Shown piece after piece: positions 57,190-64,000 of a stretch of DNA of 64,000 nucleotides (the stretch's first letter is position 1; every line of letters starts with the position of its first letter). The translations under genes were made by a program, and so were the position numbers. The stretch comes from Bosea sp. NBC_00550. GTDB lineage: Bacteria > Pseudomonadota > Alphaproteobacteria > Rhizobiales > Beijerinckiaceae. The stretch spans positions 2,790,001 to 2,854,000 of the forward strand of contig NZ_CP102772.1 in assembly GCF_026020075.1 (NCBI RefSeq), written 5' to 3'. The notes under the pieces are model-generated. The model was not told the origin of the DNA. It made no database searches and saw nothing but the letters and a program-made list of their open reading frames with translations.

Positions 57190-57839
57190 CTACACACGCT
57201 TCCCCCACTCGCCTGATGCTCGTCACCCCGCCCGTCGAAGACGCGGAGGCGATGGCCTTTCGCCTGATGCAGGCCATGGCCGGCGGCGATGTCGCCGCCG
57301 TCGTGCTGCGTCTGTCCCCTGGCGACGACCGCAGCCGGATCGAGCGCGTCAAGCGCCTCGCCGGCCCGGTCCAGGCCAACAATGTCGCGCTCGTCGTCGA
57401 GGACAGCGCCCTCGTCGCCACGCGTGGCGGCGCCGATGGCGTCCACCTCACCGGCGGCCCCGAGGCCATCGCGGAGGCCCGCTCCAGCCTGCGCAACGAG
57501 CGCATCGTCGGGGCCGGCAACCTGCGCGCCCGCCACGATGCCATGGATGTCGGCGAGGCCGGCGTCGATTACGTCATGTTCGGCGAGCCGCGTGCCGATG
57601 GCAGCGTGCCGCCGCTCGCAGCCGTGATCGAGCGCGCAGGCTGGTGGGCCGAAATCTTCGAGACGCCCTGCGTCGCCTATGCACCCGATGCCGAATCCAT
57701 CGCCGCCCTGGTCGAGACCGGCGCCGAATTCCTCGCGCTCGGCGCCTGGGCCTTCGAGGAAGGGCAGGACATTCGCGCGCTGGTCGAGGCCGCCAATGCT
57801 GCGATCGCGGCCTGCTCGGCGCGGAAGACCGCGCGATGA
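57186..57839 (+). CDS. ThiE/TenI-like protein with degenerate active site
   Basis: The 217-residue TIM-barrel protein would be annotated as thiamine phosphate synthase: VEDSALVATRGGADGVHLTG corresponds to the ND..A...ADGVHLGQ region. Compared with B. subtilis ThiE, however, the Q-x-R-x-K motif is reduced to VLRLS, Asn of the ND pair is Glu, the GxS phosphate loop reads GAGNLRARHD, and the TxTK loop is FGEPRADGS. Thiamine phosphate synthesis is therefore doubtful. It overlaps both neighbours by 4 nt (benE-like and Sel1-like genes), so it is translationally coupled. Confidence 0.8.
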   Translation: MTTHASPTRLMLVTPPVEDAEAMAFRLMQAMAGGDVAAVVLRLSPGDDRSRIERVKRLAGPVQANNVALVVEDSALVATRGGADGVHLTGGPEAIAEARSSLRNERIVGAGNLRARHDAMDVGEAGVDYVMFGEPRADGSVPPLAAVIERAGWWAEIFETPCVAYAPDAESIAALVETGAEFLALGAWAFEEGQDIRALVEAANAAIAACSARKTAR

Positions 57840-58753
57840 AGCGGCTTGCCCGCCTCGCCTGTCTTGCCGGCCTCGTGCTGGCGGCGCCGGCCGAGGCTGC
57901 GCCCTACGCCGACAATGCCTACGGTGCCTACCAGGCCGGCCATTACCGGCGCGCCCTCTCCGAAGCCCTGAAGCGCATCGAGACGGATAGCAGCGACGCC
58001 GCGGCGATGACGCTGGTCGGCGAACTCTACCGCCAGGGCCTCGGCATCCCGCCCGACCAGATGGTCGCGACCGAATGGTATGAGCGGGCCGAGGCGCGCG
58101 GCGACGTCAATGCCGCCTTCGCATTGGCCACGCAGCTTCTCGACGAGAAGAGCGGCAAGCGTGACCCGGCCCGCGCCGGCGCCCTGCTCGAAAAAGCCGC
58201 CGCTGCCGGCCACCCGGCAGCGAACTACAATCTCGCGCTGACGCTGCTCGCCACCGGTCGCGAGGCTGACGACAAGCCGGCGGTCGCCCATCTCGAGATC
58301 GCGGCCAAGGGCGGGGTCAGCGATGCCATGCATGCGCTCGGCGTGCTGGCGAAACAGGGCCGCGGCATGCCCGCAAATGAGCAGGTCGCGGCGCGCTGGA
58401 TGCAGCAATCGGCCGCCACCGGCAACATTCCCGCCATCGTCGAGTATGCGATCATGCTGTTCAACGGCACCGGAGTGCCGAAGGACGAGGCGGCAGCGGC
58501 AAAGCTGTTCCAGCGTGCGGCCGCGCAAGGCAACCCCATCGCCCAGAACCGCCTGGCCAAGCTCTATCAGTTCGGCCTGGGCATTCCGCCGGACACGATC
58601 GAGGCCGCCGCCTGGCATCTCGCAGCCCGTTCACAGGGCCTCGACGACCCCGCGCTGGAAGCCATGTTCGACCGCCTGAAGCCGGAGCAGCAGGGCCGCG
58701 CCGCGCGCATTGCGGCCAGCCGCATCAGCAGCGCAGTCTTGACGGCGCCCTAA
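57836..58753 (+). CDS. Secreted Sel1/TPR-repeat protein
   Basis: The 305-residue protein has a signal peptide (LARLACLAGLVLAAPAEAA) and at least five Sel1-like repeats with the A-x-x-W-x-x-x-A-A-x-x-G-x-x-x-A pattern (AEARGDVNAAFALATQLL, KAAAAGHPAANYNLALTLLA, FQRAAAQGNPIAQNRLAKLY). Sel1 repeats serve protein-protein contacts, probably in the periplasm. It overlaps the ThiE-like stop and is followed by suhB after about 90 nt. Confidence 0.87.
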   Translation: MKRLARLACLAGLVLAAPAEAAPYADNAYGAYQAGHYRRALSEALKRIETDSSDAAAMTLVGELYRQGLGIPPDQMVATEWYERAEARGDVNAAFALATQLLDEKSGKRDPARAGALLEKAAAAGHPAANYNLALTLLATGREADDKPAVAHLEIAAKGGVSDAMHALGVLAKQGRGMPANEQVAARWMQQSAATGNIPAIVEYAIMLFNGTGVPKDEAAAAKLFQRAAAQGNPIAQNRLAKLYQFGLGIPPDTIEAAAWHLAARSQGLDDPALEAMFDRLKPEQQGRAARIAASRISSAVLTAP

Positions 58754-58844
58754 GAGCCGCGCAAGTGACGGCTCGCTATTCTCGCCGGGCGCACAGGCCG
58801 CGCCGCAGGCTCATCGCGCCATCGCCGCGCGCAAGAGGTTCCAG

Positions 58845-59633
58845 ATGATCCGTTCCCCCCTGATGACCGTGATGACCGACGCCGTGATCAAGGCGTCCCG
58901 CTCGCTCAAGCGCGACTTCGGCGAGGTCGAGAACCTGCAGGTTCTGGCCAAGGGCCCCGGGGACTTCGTCTCCAAGGCCGACCACAAGGCAGAGCAGATC
59001 CTGCGCGAAGCGCTTGAGAAGGCCCGCCCCGGCTACGGCTTCGTTATGGAGGAGAGCGGCATCGTCCACGGCACCGACGAGAGCAATCGCTGGCACATCG
59101 ACCCGCTCGACGGCACCCACAACTTCCTGCGCGGCATCCCGCACTGGAACATCTCGGTCGCGCTGGAGCGCGACAACCAGTTCATCGCCGGCGTGATCTA
59201 CGACGCCGCCAAGGACGAGATGTTCGTGGCCGAGAAGGGCAAGGGTGCCTTCGTCAACAACCGCCGCCTGCGCGTGTCCGGCCGCAGCGAGCCGGCGGAC
59301 ATGCTGATCGGCACCGGCATCCCGCATATCGGCAAGGGCGGCCATGGCCAGTTCCTGCGTGAACTCGCCGCCGTGATGCCGCGCTTCGCCAACGTCCGCC
59401 GCATGGGCTCCGCCGCGCTCGACATCGCCTATGTCGCCGCCGGCCGAATGGACGCCTATTGGGAGCGTGGCCTCAACACCTGGGATTTCGCGGCGGGCGC
59501 CGTGCTGATCCGCGAGGCGGGCGGCACCTTCGGCACGCTCGACGGCAAGCAGGTCACCAGCGCGAAGGACATCCTCTGCGGCAACGAGGCCGGCGAGCAG
59601 GCGTTGCGCGCCGCGCTGAAGACGGCGGGCTGA
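58845..59633 (+). CDS. suhB: Inositol-monophosphatase family protein (SuhB-like)
   Basis: The 262-residue metal-dependent phosphatase has the three-metal site motifs: the Glu pair in GFVMEESG, WHIDPLDGTHNFLRGIPHWN and the C-terminal LNTWDFAAGAVLIREAGG. SuhB-type proteins have IMPase activity and, in E. coli, a role in rRNA antitermination. The length is standard. Confidence 0.94.
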   Translation: MIRSPLMTVMTDAVIKASRSLKRDFGEVENLQVLAKGPGDFVSKADHKAEQILREALEKARPGYGFVMEESGIVHGTDESNRWHIDPLDGTHNFLRGIPHWNISVALERDNQFIAGVIYDAAKDEMFVAEKGKGAFVNNRRLRVSGRSEPADMLIGTGIPHIGKGGHGQFLRELAAVMPRFANVRRMGSAALDIAYVAAGRMDAYWERGLNTWDFAAGAVLIREAGGTFGTLDGKQVTSAKDILCGNEAGEQALRAALKTAG

Positions 59634-59720
59634 GGAACCTTCCCCGCTCTTTCGTGCTTGATCCCGGAGACGCGGGAGGCGACAGTCCTCCCGCACTCCG
59701 AGGCGAACGGAAGACGACGC

Positions 59721-60731
59721 ATGGCGAATGAGGATTTCGCGGCCGAGCCGGTGACGGCCGCACCAACGCGGGCGGAAACCCGTTTCTCAAGGCCGCTTCG
59801 CTACGTCGTCCGCGCGGTTCTGTTCCTGGCCCTGATCGGCTTTCTCGGCTTCATCCTGCAGGGCGGGCTGGTCCAGGCCTTCATGACCAATCCGGGGCTT
59901 AACGGCCTCATCCTCGGCGCGCTCCTCGTCGGCGTGCTGATCGCGCTGCGCGAGCTCTGGCGCATCCACAGCGAGGCCCGGGCCGCGACCCGTCTCGCCG
60001 CCGCCCCCGCCTCGGCGGAAGTGCGGCGCGGACAGGTCATCGCGCCGCTCGGCCCGGTCCTGCCGGCGCTGGACAACGGCTCGCTCGCACCGGCCCAGGC
60101 CGTCTCCGCGCTCGAATCGATCGCGGTCAGGCTCGACGACGGGCGCGAGGTTCTGCGCTATCTCGGGGGCCTGCTCGTCTTCCTCGGCCTGCTCGGCACC
60201 TTCTGGGGCCTGCTCGACACGGTCGGCTCGGTCGGCGGCGTCATCAAATCCCTGCGCACCGGGGCCGAGGCCGGCGTGCTCTTCGACGAGCTGAAGGCCG
60301 GCCTCTCCGCCCCGCTCGCGGGCATGGGCCTGTCCTTTTCGTCCTCGCTCTTCGGCATCGCCGGCTCGCTGATCCTGGGCTTCCTCGATCTCCAGGTCGC
60401 GCAGGCGCAGCGCCGTTTCCGCAACGAGATCGAAAGCTGGCTGGGCACACGCACCGCCATTCCCGGCACCATCGCCCCGTTGCTTGGGGCGGGCGATCCG
60501 CTGGCCGATCGCTTCGAGAAGCTGAGCGCGGCGATGGCGGACGGGGCGTCCAACAACCGGGCCGCCACGCAGGCGCTCGCCAATCTCGCCGAAGGCATCC
60601 AGGGCCTCGTCCAGCACATGCGGGCCGAGCAGCAGATGATCCGCGATTGGGTCGAGGCGCAGGCCTCGCGCGAGAAGGATCTGAAGCGCCTGATCGAGCG
60701 CCTTACTGCCGACCAGATCGCTGAGCCATGA
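59721..60731 (+). CDS. MotA/TolQ/ExbB-like proton-channel protein
   Basis: The 336-residue protein has a first helix VLFLALIGFLGFILQGGLVQ, a second NGLILGALLVGVLIALREL, and the paired C-terminal helices LGGLLVFLGLLGTFWGLLDT and LAGMGLSFSSSLFGIAGSLI. The LLGTFWGLLDTVG motif is the equivalent of TolQ's GLFGTVWGI. The charged C-terminal tail is coiled-coil. It is followed after 29 nt by a MotB/OmpA-domain protein, so the two form a channel-plus-peptidoglycan-anchor unit distinct from flagellar MotAB and Tol; no flagellar gene is nearby. Confidence 0.85.
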   Translation: MANEDFAAEPVTAAPTRAETRFSRPLRYVVRAVLFLALIGFLGFILQGGLVQAFMTNPGLNGLILGALLVGVLIALRELWRIHSEARAATRLAAAPASAEVRRGQVIAPLGPVLPALDNGSLAPAQAVSALESIAVRLDDGREVLRYLGGLLVFLGLLGTFWGLLDTVGSVGGVIKSLRTGAEAGVLFDELKAGLSAPLAGMGLSFSSSLFGIAGSLILGFLDLQVAQAQRRFRNEIESWLGTRTAIPGTIAPLLGAGDPLADRFEKLSAAMADGASNNRAATQALANLAEGIQGLVQHMRAEQQMIRDWVEAQASREKDLKRLIERLTADQIAEP

Positions 60732-60760
60732 TCAGCCTCTCCAGCGCAGGACTCTGAAGG

Positions 60761-61777
60761 ATGGCCCTCTCCCGCGCCCATCGCCGCGAGGAAACGAACT
60801 TCTGGCCCGGCTTCGTCGATGCGCTCTCGACGATGCTGATCGGCATCGTCTTCCTGCTCACCGTCTTCGTGCTTGGCCAGTTCTTCCTCTCGCAGGAGCT
60901 CACCGGCAAGGACACGGCGCTGGAGCGGCTCAACCGGCAGATCTCCGAGCTGACGGACCTGCTCGCGCTGGAGCGCTCCTCCAACCGGCAGGCACAGGAA
61001 AGCCTGCAGCTCATGCAATCGACCTTGACCCAGTCGCTGGGCGAGCGCGGCCGCCTGCAGGGTCTGATCGATACCCAGAACGGCAACGCCCCGGCTCAGC
61101 TCGCCGAAGCGCAGAAGGCGCTGGAGACCGAGAAGCAGCTCTCCGCCCGCGCCCAGGCCAGCGTCGATCTCGTCAACCAGCAGATCATGGCCATGCGCCG
61201 CCAGCTCGCCGCGCTGGAGGAGGCGCTGGGCGCCTCGGAAGCCAAGGACAAGGAATCGCAGGCCCGCATCTCCGAGCTCGGCTCGCGGCTCAACGTCGCG
61301 CTCGCCCAGCGCGTGCAGGAGCTGGCGCGCTATCGCTCGGACTTCTTCGGCCGGCTGCGGCAGGTGCTTGGCACGCGGCCGGACATCCGCGTCGTCGGTG
61401 ACCGCTTCGTCTTCCAGTCCGAGGTCTTCTTCGATGCCGGCCAGGCCGTGCTGAAGCCCGAGGGCAAGGGCGAGCTCGACAAGCTCGCCACCATCCTGCT
61501 CGATCTCGGCAACGAAATGCCGCCGGACCTGCCCTGGATCCTGCGCGTCGACGGCCATACCGACAATCGCCCGATCAAATCGGCGCAGTTTCCCTCGAAC
61601 TGGTATCTCTCCTCGGCGCGCGCCATCGCGGTCGTCGAGTACCTGATCTCGCGCGGCCTGCCGACCGACCGCGTCGCCGCGACCGGCTTCGGCGAATACC
61701 AGCCGCTCGACGTCGCCAACAGCGACGAGGCCCACCGCCGCAACCGTCGCATCGAGTTCAAGATCACGGAGCGCTGA
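60761..61777 (+). CDS. MotB/OmpA-domain peptidoglycan-binding protein
   Basis: The 338-residue protein has a single N-terminal helix (FVDALSTMLIGIVFLLTVFV) with an Asp at its start like the proton-carrying Asp of MotB/TolR (FWPGFVDALSTML), then a long periplasmic coiled coil (ELTDLLALERSSNRQAQESL and KESQARISELGSRLNVALAQ), and an OmpA-like domain with LRVDGHTDNRPIKSAQFPSN and NRRIEFKIT. It pairs with the upstream channel protein. Such pairs are conserved in Rhizobiales but of unknown role. Confidence 0.88.
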   Translation: MALSRAHRREETNFWPGFVDALSTMLIGIVFLLTVFVLGQFFLSQELTGKDTALERLNRQISELTDLLALERSSNRQAQESLQLMQSTLTQSLGERGRLQGLIDTQNGNAPAQLAEAQKALETEKQLSARAQASVDLVNQQIMAMRRQLAALEEALGASEAKDKESQARISELGSRLNVALAQRVQELARYRSDFFGRLRQVLGTRPDIRVVGDRFVFQSEVFFDAGQAVLKPEGKGELDKLATILLDLGNEMPPDLPWILRVDGHTDNRPIKSAQFPSNWYLSSARAIAVVEYLISRGLPTDRVAATGFGEYQPLDVANSDEAHRRNRRIEFKITER

Positions 61778-61803
61778 GCGTTTTAAGCCTTCTGGAACCT
61801 CAT

Positions 61804-61897
61804 CGTCATGCTCGGGCTTGACCCGAGCATCTCGGAAACCAGTTTCTTCTGGTCCTGAGATTCTCGGGTCTGCGCTTCGCTCCGCCCGAGAATGACG
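61804..61897. repeat. REP-type palindromic repeat
   Basis: It begins cgtcatgctcgggcttgacc and ends cgctccgcccgagaatgacg. Read on the minus strand, 61804-61816 is the same cccgagcatgacg target, unoccupied. It separates two convergent genes. Confidence 0.87.
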
Positions 61898-61917
61898 CAG
61901 CGGTTCCCGCGCGCCTC

Positions 61918-63723
61918 TTACGCCGCCTCGAGCCCGAACTGCAGCGCCGCGAGACGCGCATAGAGCCCGCCGCGGGCCTTCAGCTCGGCATGGCTGCCCT
62001 CCTCGACGACGCGGCCGTCTTCCAGGACCAGGATGCGGTCGGCCGAGAGGATGGTCGCGAGGCGATGCGCCACCACCAGCGTCGTGCGCCCCTGCATCAG
62101 CCTGTCGAGCGCGTCCTGCACCACGCGCTCGCTTTCGGAATCGAGCGCGCTCGTGGCCTCGTCGAGCAGCAGGATCGGCGCGTCCTTCAGGATCGCACGG
62201 GCGATGGCGAGGCGCTGGCGCTGGCCACCCGACAAGGTGACGCCACGCTCGCCGACGACCGTGTCATAGCCCTCGGGCAAGGCGCGGATGAACTCGTCCG
62301 CGGCAGCGAGCCGCGCCGCCGCCTCGACCTCCGCCAGCGAAGCGCCGGGCTGGCCATAGGCGATGTTGTCGCGCACCGAGACGCCGAACACGGTCGGCTC
62401 CTGCGGCACCAGCGCGAAGCGCTCGCGCCAGGCCTCGGGATCGGCCTCCGGCCCGGCGACGCCGTCGACGACCACGCGCCCGTTCTGCGGATCGTAGAAG
62501 CGCAGAGCCAATTGCAGCACGGTGCTCTTGCCCGCGCCCGATGGCCCGACCAGCGCCACGCGCTCGCCCGGCCTGATCGAGAAATTCAGGTTCGACAGCG
62601 CCGGGCCGACGCGCCCGGGATAGCTGAAGGAGACGTTCTCGAAGGCGAGTTCGCCGAGCGAGGGATGCGGCATCGGCTTGGGATGCGGCGGCGCGGCGAT
62701 GGCCGGCTTCATCGCCAGGATCTCGCCGAGCCGGCTCGAGGCGCCGGCCGCCGCGCTGATATCCCCGTAGACCTCGGAGAGCTGGCCGAGCGAGCTTGCC
62801 GCCAGCACCGCATAGAGAATGAACTGCGAGAGCCGCCCGCCCGTCATGCGCCCCTCGAAGACCTCGGTCGCCCCGGTCCAGAGCACGCAGACGACGCTCG
62901 CGCTGACTAGGAAGATCGCGACGCCCGAAAGCAGCGCGCGCGATGCCGTCGCCTCGCGCGAAGCCGAATAGGCCCCGTCCGAAGCGGCCTCGAACCGCGC
63001 CGAGGTCTGGCTGGCAGCGCCGAAGGATTGCATCGTGCGGATCGCACCGACCGCCTCGGCGGCGAAGGCCGAGGCGTCCGCGAGCCGGTCCTGCGCCGCC
63101 CGCGCCCGCCTGCGCACCGTACGCCCGGACAGGACGAGCGGGATGACGATCAGCGGGATGACGCCGATGACGATGGCGGAGAGCCGCGGGCTCGTCGCCA
63201 CCATCAGCCCGAGTGCGCCCAGCGCCATGATGGCGTTGCGCAGCGCGATCGAGGCCGTCGAGGCGAAGGTCGACTTGATCTGCGTGGTGTCGGCGGTGAG
63301 CCGCGAGACGAGGTCGCCCGCCCGGCTCGAATCGAAGAAGGCCGGCTCCAGCCGCGTGAGGTGGCGGAAGACGTCGGCGCGCAGGGAGGCGACGATGCGC
63401 TCCCCCACCGTCATGACGAGGTAGAAGCGCGCCGAGCTCGCCAGCGCCAATACGGCGACGACGCCGATCAGCAGGATGAAATAGCTGTTGGCGAGCTGCT
63501 GTTCGCCCCCGGTGAAACCGACATCTATGACGCGCCGGACCGCCATGGGCAGCACCAGCGTCGCCAGCGACGCGATGACGAGCGCGACCAGCGCCAGGGC
63601 GATCCGCCCCTTCTGCGCCTGCGCATAGGGCCAGAAGGTCGCCAGAGAGCGGAAGTCGGGCCGCGCTTTCTTGTCGTTCTTGTCAGCCTCGGCCACGCGC
63701 CGGACCTCCTTCGTCTCTCGCAT
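61918..63723 (-). CDS. ABC exporter, fused permease and ATPase
   Basis: The 601-residue half-transporter has six helices in its first 320 residues (IALALVALVIASLATLVLPM onward), then an ATPase with Walker A VALVGPSGAGKSTVLQLALR, signature LSGGQRQRLAIARAIL, Walker B PILLLDEATSALDSESERVV and the switch His VVAHRLAT. It belongs to the MsbA/LmrA-like lipid or drug exporters and should act as a homodimer. The substrate is unknown. I chose the ATG at 63723 over an in-frame TTG at 63744. It is divergent from rpmE. Confidence 0.9.
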   Translation of the reverse strand: MRETKEVRRVAEADKNDKKARPDFRSLATFWPYAQAQKGRIALALVALVIASLATLVLPMAVRRVIDVGFTGGEQQLANSYFILLIGVVAVLALASSARFYLVMTVGERIVASLRADVFRHLTRLEPAFFDSSRAGDLVSRLTADTTQIKSTFASTASIALRNAIMALGALGLMVATSPRLSAIVIGVIPLIVIPLVLSGRTVRRRARAAQDRLADASAFAAEAVGAIRTMQSFGAASQTSARFEAASDGAYSASREATASRALLSGVAIFLVSASVVCVLWTGATEVFEGRMTGGRLSQFILYAVLAASSLGQLSEVYGDISAAAGASSRLGEILAMKPAIAAPPHPKPMPHPSLGELAFENVSFSYPGRVGPALSNLNFSIRPGERVALVGPSGAGKSTVLQLALRFYDPQNGRVVVDGVAGPEADPEAWRERFALVPQEPTVFGVSVRDNIAYGQPGASLAEVEAAARLAAADEFIRALPEGYDTVVGERGVTLSGGQRQRLAIARAILKDAPILLLDEATSALDSESERVVQDALDRLMQGRTTLVVAHRLATILSADRILVLEDGRVVEEGSHAELKARGGLYARLAALQFGLEAA

Positions 63724-63964
63724 GCGCCACGCACGCTCTTTCAACCAATATCAATCTCGCTTCGTGAAGCCGATAGCGGCGCCCTTGGCAAACGACTCAA
63801 CGCCGCAGGGGCCGCCTCGAATGCCGGTTAAGCTTGCGCTGTGGTCCCGGCTGCGATATGTGCACGCGACTTCACGACAGGCTCATCCGAATTCTTTTCG
63901 ACGGGCCGGGCAGGCCCGCCTGCTTGTCGATGCGCCCGTTTTTGTAAGCTTCGAGGATTTCGTC

Positions 63965-64000
63965 ATGGCCAAGTCCGGCATCCACCCCGACTATCACAAC
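63965..64000 (+). CDS. rpmE: 50S ribosomal protein L31 (5' end, partial)
   Basis: The last 36 bases encode MAKSGIHPDYHN, the characteristic start of bacterial L31 (M-x-K-x-x-I-H-P-D-Y-H). A ribosome site (gagga) lies 8 nt upstream. The gene continues beyond the window. The divergent arrangement with an ABC exporter is common in Rhizobiales. Confidence 0.85.
   Translation, partial: MAKSGIHPDYHN

Overview
This 64 kb window is high-GC chromosomal DNA from an alphaproteobacterium. It most resembles Hyphomicrobiales (Rhizobiales) and looks Bosea-like. The reasons are gene content and order (yebC-ruvCAB-ybgC-tolQRAB, cpoB-tilS-ftsH-glmM, zapA-DUF4164 beside tkt-gap-pgk-fba), the DUF2852 and low-affinity-iron-permease genes, an alphaproteobacterial 6S RNA, and many roughly 100-150 nt palindromic intergenic repeats. 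Assignment to Bosea is inference; the class and order are firmer. Almost all of the window is core metabolism and cell-envelope housekeeping.

Layout. 1-16 kb: ygfZ-like end, tag, an HD hydrolase, a TadG-type vWA protein, malate synthase, a DapA-like protein without catalytic residues, a DUF3616 protein, NUDIX, an outer-membrane barrel behind a Mur-like box, the frmR-frmA-frmB formaldehyde operon, an iron-permease-like protein, a second barrel and gpmI. 16-24 kb: haloacid dehalogenase, GST, HWE histidine kinase, formate-THF ligase, a divergent L-idonate/gluconate dehydrogenase pair. 22.8-28.5 kb (minus strand): cpoB-tilS-ftsH-glmM. 28.7-48 kb (plus strand): 6S RNA-fau-ymdB-like, a globin-coupled chemoreceptor, yebC, an IS110 element, a TauE exporter, ruvC-ruvA-GNAT-ruvB, ybgC, a TetR gene, DUF2852, tolQRAB and pal. 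48-59 kb: zapA/DUF4164 facing tkt-gap-two unknowns-pgk-fba, then benE, a ThiE-like gene, a Sel1-like protein and suhB. 59.7-64 kb: a MotA/MotB-like pair, an ABC exporter and the start of rpmE.

How genes work together. FrmR/FrmA/FrmB convert formaldehyde to formate, and Fhs and Fau feed C1 units to folate, a coherent C1 theme. Tkt, Gap, Pgk, Fba and GpmI cover the lower sugar-phosphate pathway. Tol-Pal with YbgC and CpoB is the envelope-constriction machine.

The most interesting object is the IS110-family element at 33130-34309. Its 228-nt left non-coding end contains two nested hairpin loops. Their strands match, base for base, the left and right halves of the genomic target (a REP palindrome) and the left and right halves of the element's own joined ends, all meeting at an AT core. 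This is the signature of a bridge-RNA-guided recombinase, here programmed to insert in the host's own REP sequences. A second large-scale signal is that the 6S...pal block appears inverted as a unit relative to the gene order usual in this order of bacteria.
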